From: Geodermatophilus obscurus
GTDB taxonomy: Bacteria; Actinomycetota; Actinomycetes; Mycobacteriales; Geodermatophilaceae
NCBI RefSeq assembly: GCF_900143215.1
Contig: NZ_FRDM01000012.1
Coordinates: forward strand, 56,964-120,963
Reading direction: 5' to 3'
Length of the DNA: 64,000 nucleotides
Part shown: positions 1 to 8,778 of the stretch, piece after piece
Position numbering within the stretch: the first letter of the stretch is position 1
Layout: each line of letters starts with the position of its first letter
Position numbers and translations under genes: made by a program
Notes under the pieces: generated by a model
Seen by the model: only the letters and a program-made list of their open reading frames with translations
Database searches by the model: none
What the model was told of the DNA's origin: nothing

Positions 1-111
1 GACCCGGCGGGTTTCCGGGCGTGGTTGCGCGACGGACTCGAGCAGGACCCCGGACAGCACATCCGTGGCGACGATGCCGCCGGCGGGGCGGCGGCGGGCC
101 GGCCCCGCTGA
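1..111 (+). CDS. C-terminal end of an unidentified protein (partial)
   Basis: An open frame enters from the left edge and ends at TGA 109-111, giving 36 residues that begin DPAGFRAWLRDGLEQDPG and finish in an Ala/Gly/Arg-rich tail. The mixed helical composition looks like a genuine protein end rather than a shadow, but it is too short to assign a family. Nothing can be said about function. Confidence 0.3.
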   Translation, partial: DPAGFRAWLRDGLEQDPGQHIRGDDAAGGAAAGRPR

Positions 112-551
112 CCAGGCCGCTGGACTTCCGCACCGCGAGCACGCGCGGGCCAGGCCGGCCTGCTCGGGCGGATCAGGTGAGCCCCCCGGCCCGGTCCACC
201 CCGACGACGAGGCGCTCGGCCTGCTCTGCGGCGGCGACACCGATGGGACCGGCGAGGCGTGCACCGGGAACCGGCACCGAGGACGACGTCACCGAGCGGA
301 GGGCGGTGGGCGCGCTCCTCCGGACCGGGGACCAGCACGCCCTCGGGCTGGGAGTCCGCGTGCGCCGCGGGCTCTCCCCGAGTGGCCGCGCCGGACGGCC
401 GCGGCGTCCAGGGGCAGCACGCGGTCCGACGTGCTCGGGCGGCAGGACGAGGGTGAGCTCGCGGCCGGGATCCGCGCGGGTGTCTGCGTCGGTCCGCTCG
501 GGGCGGGCCACCGCCCGGCGACGAGCGGTGAGCCCGACCGCACGCCGGGCG
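112..551. other. No convincing gene
   Basis: Several frames are open, but all are Arg/Pro/Ser-rich in the way shadow frames are in G+C-rich DNA, and none has a Shine-Dalgarno-supported start or a recognisable motif. I see nothing assignable. Confidence 0.4.
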
Positions 552-731
552 TCATGAGCGGCCGACGTGCCCGGCGGAGCCGGTACGGGAGGACACCGCC
601 CGCCAGACGACGAGGCCCAGCAGGGCCGAGCCGAGCACCATCAGGACGACGACCCAGAGCGCGAGCTCCAGCAGCGTTCCGAGGAACCCGCCGGCGAGGG
701 CGAGCAGCAGGACGAGCACGATCCACAACAC
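552..731 (-). CDS. Small hydrophobic membrane protein, 59 aa
   Basis: The product is almost entirely hydrophobic (VLWIVLVLLLALAGG, then LELALWVVVLMVLGSALLGL), consistent with two membrane helices and a short basic tail. It resembles the tiny hydrophobic proteins common in actinomycetes, whose role is unknown. The start is fixed by GGAGGT at 736-741: GTG at 731 is 4 bases downstream, and an in-frame TTG at 728 would have better spacing (7 bases). The gene lies beside stress-type genes, but no function can be inferred from sequence alone. Confidence 0.65.
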   Translation of the reverse strand: MLWIVLVLLLALAGGFLGTLLELALWVVVLMVLGSALLGLVVWRAVSSRTGSAGHVGRS

Positions 732-1101
732 GGGGACCTCCACGGGAGAGACGGACACCGAGCGTCTGCCTCGTGCCGGTGGTCCCACACGGGGCGTCCC
801 CGGCACGGACGGCGCGTCGGGAGTTGCCGGACCCGGGCACCGGCACCCCCCGCGTCGACGTCGCCGACCGCCCCGACCACGCGGGCACCCGGCGCGGCAG
901 CCCGCTCGCCTGTCGCCACGCGTCACCGACCACGGTGCCCGTGTCCGGGCCCCGCGGACGGCCGGGCCACAAGGCTGCTCGCGGTCGGCAACCTCACGGA
1001 GCACTTCTTCGCCGACCGGGGGCCTGACCTGTTCCCGCGGGCCGCCGCAGCCTCGGGGTCGGCGAGTGCGGACGGGCACCGAGGAGGGAGGCCGAGACCT
1101 G
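732..1101. other. Intergenic region upstream of the HPF-like gene
   Basis: No gene is supported here. The only structure seen is the 37-base inverted-repeat motif at 982-1018, which recurs near 19.1 kb. Confidence 0.4.
982..1018 (+). repeat. 37-base conserved motif, copy 1
   Basis: CGGTCGGC (982-989) and GCCGACCG (1011-1018) form perfect 8-base arms around a 21-base loop. The 37 bases match those at 19122-19158 at 29 positions by hand alignment. Both copies lie upstream of stress-type genes, so a shared regulatory site or structured leader is possible. The role is inference. Confidence 0.45.
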
Positions 1102-1233
1102 ATGGTCGCCAAATCCACCGACCCAGGGTCGACCTCCGACGGCAGGAAGCACGGCTCCGTCCGGGGGCACCGCGCCCGCCCCAGGGTGCGGCGTGCGCGT
1201 CCTACTCCACCGCCGACCTGGCACGGCTCCTGA
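1102..1233 (+). CDS. Possible small basic protein, 43 aa
   Basis: ATG 1102 follows a GGAGGGAGG run about 11 bases upstream and opens a 43-residue Arg/Pro/Ser-rich frame (MVAKSTDPGSTSDGRK...) ending 27 bases before the HPF-like gene. No family is recognised. The purine-rich run is the only support, and the composition would also fit non-coding DNA. Confidence 0.25.
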   Translation: MVAKSTDPGSTSDGRKHGSVRGHRARPRVRRARPTPPPTWHGS

Positions 1234-1260
1234 CGCCTCCGACCGGAAGACGGGCATGAC

Positions 1261-1860
1261 ATGACCAGTCACCGACACGACGCACCCCCCATCGACGAGC
1301 GTCCGTCCGTCGGCGGGCGCCGCCGGGCCGGGTCGACACCGGGGGCACGCCGCTCGCGCCAGTGGGCGACCCTGGACGGGAGCACGGTCACCGGGTCCCC
1401 GGCCCGCCGGCCGGACGACGTCCCCGGTGAGGGCGGCACGGCCACGGTCGCGGCCTGCCTCCGGCTGGCTGCGGGGCTCGGCCGGGAGGAGCACCCGCTG
1501 CTGGTGAGACGGCTGGCGCGACTGGACGCCCAGCTGGCCCGGTACCGAGCCGACCAGGTCGACATGGAACTGTCGGTCAAGGACCGCGGGACGCGGAGCC
1601 AACGGCTGACCCTCGAGTGCTGGGTCGCCGGTCGTCCGCGTCTGGTCGCCAGCTCGGCGGGCCACGACCTGGACACGGCCGTGAGCCGCGTGCAGGAGGG
1701 CATGCGGCGCCAGCTCGACGACGCCGCCACCCGACGCGAACCCCGGAACAACCGCCTGCTGCGGCGTTCCGCCCGGACCACCCCCGGGGCACCGATGCCA
1801 CACCCGGACGGGCTCACCTTCGACGTCCCGCCGGCGACCCCGTCTCCGGGGGTCCGCTGA
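1261..1860 (+). CDS. HPF/RaiA-fold ribosome hibernation-like protein, 199 aa
   Basis: Residues about 75-145 resemble the S30AE/HPF N-terminal domain that binds the decoding centre of idle ribosomes: RLARLDAQLARY, then MELSVKDRG, then LTLECWV and a C-terminal amphipathic helix (DTAVSRVQEGMRRQLDD). The C-terminal dimerisation domain of long HPF is not visible. The first 60 residues are a disordered Arg/Pro-rich extension. The next gene starts inside the stop (TGATG, 1858-1862), so the two are probably translated together. Related short HPF-like proteins occur in actinobacterial dormancy loci, which fits the stress genes downstream. Binding to ribosomes is inferred from fold resemblance only, and the start is poorly supported. 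Confidence 0.7.
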   Translation: MTSHRHDAPPIDERPSVGGRRRAGSTPGARRSRQWATLDGSTVTGSPARRPDDVPGEGGTATVAACLRLAAGLGREEHPLLVRRLARLDAQLARYRADQVDMELSVKDRGTRSQRLTLECWVAGRPRLVASSAGHDLDTAVSRVQEGMRRQLDDAATRREPRNNRLLRRSARTTPGAPMPHPDGLTFDVPPATPSPGVR

Positions 1861-2579
1861 TGCCCGATCGGACGAGGCCGGCGGACCACGGGCCGAGCAC
1901 GCTGGAGGAATCCCTGGTCCGAGTGGGCAGGCGGGCCCTCGGCATCCTCTACGGGGGCGTGGCCCTGCTCGGCCTTCTGCACCTGGACCTGAGGACCACG
2001 CTGCTGGTCGTGCCGTTCTTCGGCATCCTCGCCGCGGGTCTGCGTTGGTCGATCCACGAGGCGCTGCACGCCGAGTCCACCCCGTCGATCCAGCTCCTCT
2101 CCCCGGCCGCGACCGCGGGTGCGCTCTTCGCGCCGTTCGCGATGGGCATCCAAGAGCTCGGCGACCGTGGCGCGTACCTGTTGATCGTGCTGATCGGCCT
2201 GCTCACGATCCTCGGCTTCCACTGGCTCTACCGGCTCGAGGTGCCGGTTCGACCGGCCGCCGTCGGCGACCGGTCCTCCGCACCACCTCCCCGACCGACG
2301 GAGGCGGCCCATCCCCCACCCCACGAGCTGCTGCCGGCGCTGACCCTCGACGACCTGGTCGACGAGTGGCGCCGCAGCGACGAGCTGCTCCACGGGACGT
2401 CTCCCACCGACCGGCGTGCGGCCGTCGAGTGGCGAGGTGTCCTCCTCGACGAGCTCGAACGCCGTGACCCGCGCGGTTTCGGCGACTGGGTGCTGGGCGG
2501 CATGGCGCGGGGACCTGAGCACCACATCCGTGCCCGCTCGGACGGCGCCGCCACCGGACCCGACGACCCGGCTCGGTGA
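1860..2579 (+). CDS. Four-helix membrane protein with cytoplasmic C-terminal domain, 239 aa
   Basis: ATG 1860 overlaps the TGA of the HPF-like gene by one base. Residues about 22-42, 45-63, 79-100 and 106-128 are hydrophobic enough to cross the membrane. They are followed by a Pro-rich linker and a charged helical domain (LTLDDLVDEWRRSDELLH...VEWRGVLLDELERRD). I do not recognise a named family. The coupling to an HPF-like gene suggests a stress-related role or a membrane partner, but that is inference. Confidence 0.7.
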   Translation: MPDRTRPADHGPSTLEESLVRVGRRALGILYGGVALLGLLHLDLRTTLLVVPFFGILAAGLRWSIHEALHAESTPSIQLLSPAATAGALFAPFAMGIQELGDRGAYLLIVLIGLLTILGFHWLYRLEVPVRPAAVGDRSSAPPPRPTEAAHPPPHELLPALTLDDLVDEWRRSDELLHGTSPTDRRAAVEWRGVLLDELERRDPRGFGDWVLGGMARGPEHHIRARSDGAATGPDDPAR

Positions 2580-2673
2580 CGTCCGGCGACGAGCGGCCGA
2601 CGGCACGCGCGCGACACGCGTCAGCGCGCCCGTCCGCGGGTACCCGCCGCGGGATTGCAGGTGGAGTGCCCAA

Positions 2674-2695
2674 CGGCGGCAGCCAGTCGCCGCCG
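2674..2695 (+). terminator. Stem-loop between the membrane-protein gene and mrpA
   Basis: CGGCGGC (2674-2680) pairs with GCCGCCG (2689-2695) across 8 bases. There is no T-run, so it may terminate the upstream pair or structure the mrp leader. Confidence 0.3.
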
Positions 2696-2780
2696 ATGCC
2701 GGCGGGGGGAGGACGGCGACGGTGATGGTGGCGTGCCGAGCGGTGGCCCTCGCCGCTCCTCCCGGCGCGCCGGGACAGCC

Positions 2781-5636
2781 GTGATCCCGCTCGTGGCCCT
2801 GGTGGCCATGGCGGTGCTGGCTCTGGCTGCCCCGCTCCTGCACCGCCGGCTGGGGCGCGACACCGGCTACCTGCTGGCCGCCGGGTTCGCGGGGGTAGGC
2901 GGGCTGCTGGCGACCGGAGCGCCGGCCGTGCTCGACGGCGGAGCGGTGACCGCCTCGTGGACCTGGCTGCCGTCCCTGCAGGTGTCGTTCGCCCTCCGGC
3001 TCGACGGACTGGCGGGGCTGTTCTGCCTCATCGTGTTGGGCGTCGGCGTGCTGGTCATGGCCTACTCCGCGCGCTACATGGGCGACAGCAACCGGAACGG
3101 CGTCGTCTACGGGCTCCTGACCCTGTTCGCCGGCGCGATGCTGGGCCTGGTGCTCGCCGCCGACGTCGTGCTGCTCTACGTGTTCTGGGAGATGACCACG
3201 GTCTGCTCCTTCGCCCTCATCGGAACGGCCGGGCAGGTAGCCGTGAAGCCCGGTCGCCGGGCGCTGCTGATCACCGCCGCCGGGGGCCTCGCCCTGCTGC
3301 TCGCGGTCATCATGCTGTCGGTGGTCGTCGGCACCACCGACCTGGCCATCATCCTCGCCGAGCGGGAGCAGGTGCTCGCCTCGCCGCTGGCCTGGCCCAT
3401 CGGCGCGCTGATCGCCACCGCGGCGTTCAGCAAGTCCGCGCAGTTGCCACTGCACTTCTGGCTGCCCGGCGCCATGGTCGCCATGACCCCGGTGAGCGCC
3501 TATCTGCACGCGGCGACGATGGTCAAGGCCGGCATCTACCTGCTCATGCGCACGACCCCGCTGTTCGCCGACCAACCGGCCTGGTCGGCGCTGCTGATCA
3601 CCGTCGGACTGATCACGGCCGTGGCGGGCGCGTTCATGGCCCTGCGGGAGCACGACCTCAAGGCGATCCTGGCCCAGTCGACGGTCAGCCAGCTGGGCCT
3701 GCTGATCGCCGTGATCGGCGTCGGCACGCCGGTGGCGCTGGCCGCGGCCATGCTGCACACCTTCGCTCACGCCCTGTTCAAGGCGACGCTGTTCATGCTG
3801 GTCGGGATCATCGACAAGGAGACCGGCAGCCGCGACATCCGCGAGCTCTCCGGGCTGCGCCGGGTCATGCCGATCACGGCCACGGTCACCGGCCTCGCCG
3901 CGCTGTCCATGGCCGGCGTGCCGCCGATGCTGGGCTTCGTCAGCAAGGAGTACCTGTTCCAGGGGCTGCTGCAGGCGGACTTCGCGCCGTGGGCCGGGCC
4001 GGTCGCAGGCGCCCTGGGTGTCACGGCCTCGGCGCTGACCTTCGCCTACGGCATGCGGATCTTCTACGGCGCCTTCGGCGGGCCGACCCGGCAACCGGAC
4101 CTCTACGAGCCGTCGCCGGCCTTCCTCGCGCCCGCAGCGCTGCCGGCTCTCGTCGGCCTGGCGCTGGGCCCCGGCATCGACCTGCTCAACCCGATGGTGA
4201 CCCGTGCTGCCGCCGACGTGGTCTACGTCGGAGCGGTGCCCGAGTTCTCGTTCTGGCACGGCCTGAGTCCCGAGGTGGTCATGTCGGCGATCACCATCGC
4301 CGTCGGCAGCCTCCTGTTCCTGCGGCGGGACCCGGTCGACCGGGCCCTGCAGCGCCTGCGGCTGCCCGACGGCGCGGCCCTCTTCGACCGGACGCACGAC
4401 GCGACGCTCGCGCTCGGTTCCGCCGTCGGGCGGCCGGACCGGACGGGCATCCTGGCCGCCCACCTCGCTCGTCCGGTGGCCGCGCTCGTCGTGCTCGGCG
4501 TGGTGGGGCTCGCCACCGTCGGCGAACTGCCGCCTCGGTCCTCGACGGACCAGCCGCTGGACTGGCCGGTGCTTGCGCTGCTCGGGCTGACCGTCGCCGC
4601 CACCGTCCGCACCCGCTCCGCGCTGGCCGCGCTGGGGCTGGTGGGCAGCGTCGGCCTCGTGGTGGCGGCCTGGTTCCTGCTGGCCGGCGCGGTGGACGTC
4701 GCTCTGACGTTGCTGCTGGTGGAGGTGCTGACCGCAGTGGTCGCCGTCCTGGTCCTGCGGCGCCTGCCGCTGGGCCTGGGTGGTGCCGGCCGGCCCCGAG
4801 TCACCCTGGCCGCAGGGCTGGGCGTCGCGGCCGGGTTCGCAGCCGCGCTCGCCACCTTCGCTCTCACCGGACGCCGCGGGCTGTCGGAGGCCGGTGCCTG
4901 GTTCCTGGAGTCCGCCGAGGCGGAGACCGGAGGCACCAACGTGGTCAACACGATCCTGGTCGACTTCCGCGGCATGGACACCCTCGGCGAGGCGATCGTC
5001 CTCGGAGCGGCGGCCGTCGGGCTGCTGGTCCTGCTCCGTCGGGACGACGACCCCCGAGCGGAGGACGAGCGGGCGGCCGCGCGGCTGCGGCGCGGACAGA
5101 CCGATGGCGGGCTCGTGCTGCAGGTGAGCAGCCGGGTGCTGATCCCCGGCATGGCCCTGCTGTCGGCCTACCTGCTGTGGCGCGGCCACGACGAGCCCGG
5201 GGGCGGTTTCATCGCCGCGTTGGTCGGTGGGATCGCCGTGGGGCTGTACCAGGTCGCCCACGGGTTCCCCGGGCTGCCCCGCCTGCTGCGCCCCGAGCTG
5301 CTGGTCGGCGCCGGGCTGGTCGTGGCGCTCGGCACCGGCCTGGGCGCCGCCGCGGTCGGGGACCCCTTCCTCACCCCGTTCGACATCCCGGTACTGGGGG
5401 CAGCGGGCATCGGTTCGGCCCTGGTGTTCGACCTCGGCGTCTACCTGCTGGTGCTGGGTCTGCTCGCGGCGGCCTTCGACCGGCTGAGCACCGGGACGCC
5501 CGGAGCCGGCCCGGCCCGGCCCGTATCGGCCCCGGAGGAACCGACGGCCGGCGAGCCGACCCCGGAACCGGCCGGCTCCCGGCCCCGGGGTGCCGGCTCC
5601 GTCGTGGGGACGCCGGGCGGAGGGGATGCGCGGTGA
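2781..5636 (+). CDS. mrpA: Mrp/Mnh Na+/H+ antiporter subunit A-B fusion, 951 aa
   Basis: MrpA is the large proton-translocating subunit of the multisubunit Na+(K+)/H+ antiporter in the cytoplasmic membrane and is related to NuoL of complex I. The N-terminal two thirds carries the NADH-quinone-oxidoreductase antiporter fold, including the ion-path Glu in LLYVFWEMTTV and the Lys in FSKSAQLPLHFWLPGAM. Residues about 773-905 match MrpB (GLVLQVSSRVLIPGMALL, HDEPGGGFIAALVGG), so A and B are fused, and no separate mrpB is present. An Ala/Pro/Gly tail follows. GTG 2781 is chosen because hydrophobic sequence begins there; the frame stays open to 2655 but is Arg-rich, and the Shine-Dalgarno sequence is weak. 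The stop overlaps mrpC by 4 bases. The complex supports Na+ tolerance and alkaline pH homeostasis. Confidence 0.93.
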   Translation: MIPLVALVAMAVLALAAPLLHRRLGRDTGYLLAAGFAGVGGLLATGAPAVLDGGAVTASWTWLPSLQVSFALRLDGLAGLFCLIVLGVGVLVMAYSARYMGDSNRNGVVYGLLTLFAGAMLGLVLAADVVLLYVFWEMTTVCSFALIGTAGQVAVKPGRRALLITAAGGLALLLAVIMLSVVVGTTDLAIILAEREQVLASPLAWPIGALIATAAFSKSAQLPLHFWLPGAMVAMTPVSAYLHAATMVKAGIYLLMRTTPLFADQPAWSALLITVGLITAVAGAFMALREHDLKAILAQSTVSQLGLLIAVIGVGTPVALAAAMLHTFAHALFKATLFMLVGIIDKETGSRDIRELSGLRRVMPITATVTGLAALSMAGVPPMLGFVSKEYLFQGLLQADFAPWAGPVAGALGVTASALTFAYGMRIFYGAFGGPTRQPDLYEPSPAFLAPAALPALVGLALGPGIDLLNPMVTRAAADVVYVGAVPEFSFWHGLSPEVVMSAITIAVGSLLFLRRDPVDRALQRLRLPDGAALFDRTHDATLALGSAVGRPDRTGILAAHLARPVAALVVLGVVGLATVGELPPRSSTDQPLDWPVLALLGLTVAATVRTRSALAALGLVGSVGLVVAAWFLLAGAVDVALTLLLVEVLTAVVAVLVLRRLPLGLGGAGRPRVTLAAGLGVAAGFAAALATFALTGRRGLSEAGAWFLESAEAETGGTNVVNTILVDFRGMDTLGEAIVLGAAAVGLLVLLRRDDDPRAEDERAAARLRRGQTDGGLVLQVSSRVLIPGMALLSAYLLWRGHDEPGGGFIAALVGGIAVGLYQVAHGFPGLPRLLRPELLVGAGLVVALGTGLGAAAVGDPFLTPFDIPVLGAAGIGSALVFDLGVYLLVLGLLAAAFDRLSTGTPGAGPARPVSAPEEPTAGEPTPEPAGSRPRGAGSVVGTPGGGDAR

Positions 5637-5974
5637 CCGCCGCGGTCGCCGTCGGCGTCCTCGTGGCCGGAGGCGTCTACCTCGTGCTGCAGCGCAACCT
5701 GGTCCGGGTGGTCCTCGGCTTCGTCCTGCTCGGTCACGCGGTGAACGTCCTGGTGCTGGCGGCCGGGGGGATGGACCGGCGCGGCCTGCCGCTGATCGGT
5801 CAGGGCGACCCGGCCACGGCTGCGGACCCGCTGCCGCAGGCGTTCGTCCTCACCGCCATCGTGATCACCTTCGGCATCACGGTCTACCTGCTCGCGCTCG
5901 CCCGCGCCGGGGGCGCCGACACCGAGCGGGACGCCGTCGAGCCGGGGGACGACGGCGTCGGAGGTGGCCGGTGA
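5633..5974 (+). CDS. mrpC: Mrp antiporter subunit C (NuoK-like), 113 aa
   Basis: This is a three-helix NuoK homologue: VLVAGGVYLVLQRNLVRVVLGFVLLGHAVNVLVL followed by PLPQAFVLTAIVITFGITVYLLAL. The LPQAFVLTAIVI stretch is the family hallmark. It starts on GTG inside the mrpA stop (GTGA, 5633-5636) and ends in a GTGA overlap with mrpD. The acidic Gly-rich tail is cytoplasmic. It is needed for assembly and ion transport of the Mrp complex. Confidence 0.92.
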   Translation: MTAAVAVGVLVAGGVYLVLQRNLVRVVLGFVLLGHAVNVLVLAAGGMDRRGLPLIGQGDPATAADPLPQAFVLTAIVITFGITVYLLALARAGGADTERDAVEPGDDGVGGGR

Positions 5975-7530
5975 GCGACATCCTGCTCGTCCTGCCCGTC
6001 GTCGCCCCGCTGACGGCGGCCGGCCTGCTGATCCTGCTCCGGCGCGGCAGGCCGGAGAGCTCCCCGACGCCGGCCCGCGGGGTCGGCTGGGGCGTCAGTG
6101 CCGGCGTCCTCGTCGTGGCGTGCGTCCTGCTGACCGGCGCGCTCGACGGCTCCCGCCCGGTCCTGCGGCTCGGGGGCTGGCCGGCGGGGATCGCCATCAC
6201 GCTGGTCGCCGACGTCTTCAGCGCGCTGATGCTGGTGGTCACCGCGCTGCTGGTCCTGGCGAGCCTGGCCTTCGCCGCGGCCACCGGCGAGGACGACGAC
6301 CGGTTCTTCGTGCCGCTGGCGCTGATCCTGTCCTCGGGCGTCTACGGCGCGCTGCTGACGGCCGACCTGTTCAACCTCTTCGTGTTCGTCGAGGTGATGC
6401 TGCTCCCCAGCTACGTGCTGCTGACCGCGGCCGGCGGCGGGCGGCGGCTGGCCGCCGGTCGCCTGTACGTCACGGTCAACCTGCTGGCCTCCACCGTCTT
6501 CCTCGCCGGGGTGGGGCTGCTCTACGGGACCGCCGGGACGGTGAACCTCGGCGAGCTCGCCGCAGTCGCCACCGCGTCGGCTCCGGCGGCTGTCGCGAGT
6601 GCGGTGATCATGCTGGCCATGGCCGTCAAGGCCGCCGTCGTGCCACTGCACAGCTGGCTGCCCACCACGTACTCCGCCACCGGCCCGGCGGTGACCGTGC
6701 TCTTCTCCGGCCTGCTCACCAAGGTCGGCGTCTACGCCCTGATCCGGATCTACGCCGTCCTCTTCGACGGCGACCGGCGGTACCTGTGGCTGCTCATGAC
6801 CGCCGCGCTGCTCACCATGGTCGTCGGTGTGCTCGGTGCCGTCGGGGAGCGGGCGATGCGCCCGGTGCTGACGTTCCACATGGTCAGTCAGATCGGCTAC
6901 ATGCTGCTCGGGCTGGCCCTGTTCACCGGCGCCGGGCTGGCCGCGGCCGTCTTCTTCCTCGTCCAGTACGTGCTGGTCAAGGCGGCGCTGCTGATGGTCG
7001 CCGGGGCGGTGGAGGTGGGCTACGGCACCGGGGATCTGGCCCGGCTGGGCGGGCTGATGCGCCGGGAGCCGGCGCTGGCGCTGGCGTTCGCCGTCTCGGC
7101 GCTGGCGCTGGTGGGCATCCCGCCGCTGTCGGGGTTCGTGGCCAAGCTGGGGTTGGCCACGGCGGCCGTGGCGGAGCAGCGATACCTGGCCGCCGCCGTC
7201 GTGGTCGGGGTCAGCCTGCTGACACTGACGTCGATGCTCAAGGTCTGGAATGCGGTGTTCTGGCAGGCCGCGCCCGAAGGCAACCGGGCCGACGAGGGCC
7301 CGCACGACGCCGCGCCCCGGGCACCGAGCCCCCACGACGACACGGGGCGCACCACGGTGACCGGCGTACGCACCCGGCTGCGGCCGGCGCTGACGGCACC
7401 GGCCCTGCTGCTCGCCGGCCTCGCCGTGGTCCTCGGCCTGTGGGCCGAGCCGCTGTTGACTGCCGCGGCCGCGGCCGCCGACGGGCTGCTCGACACCGAG
7501 GCGTACGCGGCGGCGGTGACCGCACCGTGA
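5971..7530 (+). CDS. mrpD: Mrp antiporter subunit D, 519 aa
   Basis: This is the second NuoN/NuoM-type antiporter-like subunit, with about 14 membrane helices. Hallmarks are the Glu in FNLFVFVEVMLLPSYVL, the Lys in AVKAAVVPLHSWLP, and the LLTKVGVYALIR and VSALALVGIPPLSGF segments. GTG 5971 has a good Shine-Dalgarno sequence (GGAGGT) 5 bases upstream within the end of mrpC. A charged loop at about 430-470 precedes the last helix. It ends in GTGA with mrpE. Confidence 0.93.
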   Translation: MSDILLVLPVVAPLTAAGLLILLRRGRPESSPTPARGVGWGVSAGVLVVACVLLTGALDGSRPVLRLGGWPAGIAITLVADVFSALMLVVTALLVLASLAFAAATGEDDDRFFVPLALILSSGVYGALLTADLFNLFVFVEVMLLPSYVLLTAAGGGRRLAAGRLYVTVNLLASTVFLAGVGLLYGTAGTVNLGELAAVATASAPAAVASAVIMLAMAVKAAVVPLHSWLPTTYSATGPAVTVLFSGLLTKVGVYALIRIYAVLFDGDRRYLWLLMTAALLTMVVGVLGAVGERAMRPVLTFHMVSQIGYMLLGLALFTGAGLAAAVFFLVQYVLVKAALLMVAGAVEVGYGTGDLARLGGLMRREPALALAFAVSALALVGIPPLSGFVAKLGLATAAVAEQRYLAAAVVVGVSLLTLTSMLKVWNAVFWQAAPEGNRADEGPHDAAPRAPSPHDDTGRTTVTGVRTRLRPALTAPALLLAGLAVVLGLWAEPLLTAAAAAADGLLDTEAYAAAVTAP

Positions 7531-7946
7531 ACGGGTCGGATTCTCCGTCGGTACCGCACCGGGCCGTGGTCCGGGGCCGCCGGATCGCCTCCTTCGCCGC
7601 GGCGTACCTGGTGCGCTTCCTGCGGGCCAACTACCGGGTGGCGCGGGAGATCGTCACGCCCGGCGACGGGCTGGCGCCGGCGATCGTCGAGGTGCCGTTG
7701 CGCAGCCGCACCCCGTTCGAGATCGCCTCCTACATGAGCCTGGTCAGCCTCGCGCCGGGCAGCGTGGCGCTGGCGCTGAGCGAGGACCGCTCCCGGCTGG
7801 CCGTCCACGGCATGCACGCCGGGGACCCGGAGCACTTCCGCGCGGACCTGCGCGAGCTCGAGGACCAGATGCTGGCGGCCTGGCGTCCGGTGGGGCCCGG
7901 CCGCGACGCCACCGGCGACGACTCCACCAGGAGGAGAACGACGTGA
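7527..7946 (+). CDS. mrpE: Mrp antiporter subunit E (short form), 139 aa
   Basis: The MrpE signature is present: ANYRVAREIVTPGDGLAPAIVEVPL, then SYMSLVSLAPGSVAL and a cytoplasmic end with HGMHAGD and a helical tail. The membrane-spanning N-terminus is shorter than in the classical 160-residue protein; only one hydrophobic stretch (RIASFAAAYLVRFL) is seen, and it is broken by basic residues. GTG 7527 overlaps the mrpD stop. Position and motifs make the assignment firm despite the short N-terminus. Confidence 0.88.
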   Translation: MNGSDSPSVPHRAVVRGRRIASFAAAYLVRFLRANYRVAREIVTPGDGLAPAIVEVPLRSRTPFEIASYMSLVSLAPGSVALALSEDRSRLAVHGMHAGDPEHFRADLRELEDQMLAAWRPVGPGRDATGDDSTRRRTT

Positions 7947-8203
7947 TCCTGATCGACGCCGCCCTGGTCGTCCTGGCGCTGGCCCTCGTCGTGGCGACGG
8001 TGCGCCTCGTCGTCGGCCCCACGGACGCCGACCGGGCACTGAGCGTGGACTTCGGCTTCGCGGTGGTGATCGCCGCCGTCGCCCTGCTGGCCGTGCGCCT
8101 GGACGCGCCGGCCCTGCTCGACCTGGTCCTCGTCGCCACGCTGGTCGGGTTCCTGTCCACGGTGGCCTTCGCCCGGCTGGTAGCTGCGAGGTCGTCGTCG
8201 TGA
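7943..8203 (+). CDS. mrpF: Mrp antiporter subunit F, 86 aa
   Basis: This is a small three-helix subunit with the family pattern VRLVVGPTDADRALSVDFGF followed by LDLVLVATLVGFLSTVAFAR. GTG 7943 overlaps the mrpE stop (GTGA) and has GGAGGAG about 10 bases upstream. It is part of the Mrp complex, and its fold links MrpF to the small subunits of energy-converting hydrogenases. Confidence 0.9.
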   Translation: MILIDAALVVLALALVVATVRLVVGPTDADRALSVDFGFAVVIAAVALLAVRLDAPALLDLVLVATLVGFLSTVAFARLVAARSSS

Positions 8204-8559
8204 CCGCCCAGACGGTGGTCGGTGACGCCTTCGTCCTGGTCGGGGTCTTCCTCATCGGGGTCGCGGCGATCGGCCTGCTGCGCCTGCCGGACGTGTACAA
8301 CCGGGCGAACGCGGTCGCCAAAGCGGCGAGTCTGGGCCTGGTGTCGGTGCTGCTCGGGGTCGTGGTGCTCACGCCGGGTGTCACGGCGGTGGTGGTGCTG
8401 CTGGTCGCCATCGCGCTGCAGTTGTTCACCGTGCCCATCGCCGGCTACAAAATCGGTGAGGCCGCCTTCCTCTCCGGCGCGCCGGTGGCACCCGGCACCC
8501 ACTGCGACGACCTCGGCGCCGGCTACGGCCGGGACGGGGCACCGCCGACCGGGCGCTGA
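8200..8559 (+). CDS. mrpG: Mrp antiporter subunit G, 119 aa
   Basis: This is the last gene of the operon. It has three helices with the MrpG signature GLLRLPDVYNRANAVAKAASLG, then VTAVVVLLVAIALQLFTVPIAGY. GTG 8200 overlaps the mrpF stop. The C-terminal 35 residues are polar and Gly/Pro-rich. No clear intrinsic terminator is seen in the 219 bases before the next gene. Confidence 0.92.
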   Translation: MTAQTVVGDAFVLVGVFLIGVAAIGLLRLPDVYNRANAVAKAASLGLVSVLLGVVVLTPGVTAVVVLLVAIALQLFTVPIAGYKIGEAAFLSGAPVAPGTHCDDLGAGYGRDGAPPTGR

Positions 8560-8778
8560 GCGGAACCCGTCAGGGCTGCAGAAAGCTGGCGACCTCTGCC
8601 AGGTCCCGGCCCGAGCCCACACGCCGGGAATGGCAGGCACGGCGCAGCGCGCCTCCTCCGGAGGACCGGTGCACCGTCGTTTCTGGGCCCGGGCAAGCAC
8701 AGTGATCCAGCGCTTCCGGCCTTCGGACGACAAAGGACACCCTGGGTCGGTCGTCACTCCTCTGGGCACTGTGCCGCC

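Noticed and set aside
173..511. Minus-strand frame of 112 codons near the left edge
   Set aside because: Arg/Pro/Ser-rich, no Shine-Dalgarno sequence and no motif; no better than overlapping frames on the other strand.
1269..5261. Very long open frame on the minus strand (1330 codons)
   Set aside because: It is Gln/Arg/His/Gly-rich with no domain, and lies antisense to the HPF-like gene and mrpA, which have clear homology. It is a shadow frame of high-G+C coding sequence.
2957..5630. Long plus-strand frame overlapping mrpA
   Set aside because: Arg/Ala/Gly/His-rich shadow of mrpA. Only its last 342 bases (mrpC) are real.
8560..8778. Promoter or riboswitch before the AI-2E-family gene
   Set aside because: Only a weak GACGAC/GTCGTC pair and a short string also seen near 13.4 kb (TCCGGGCAAGCAC-like) were noticed; nothing specific enough to report.
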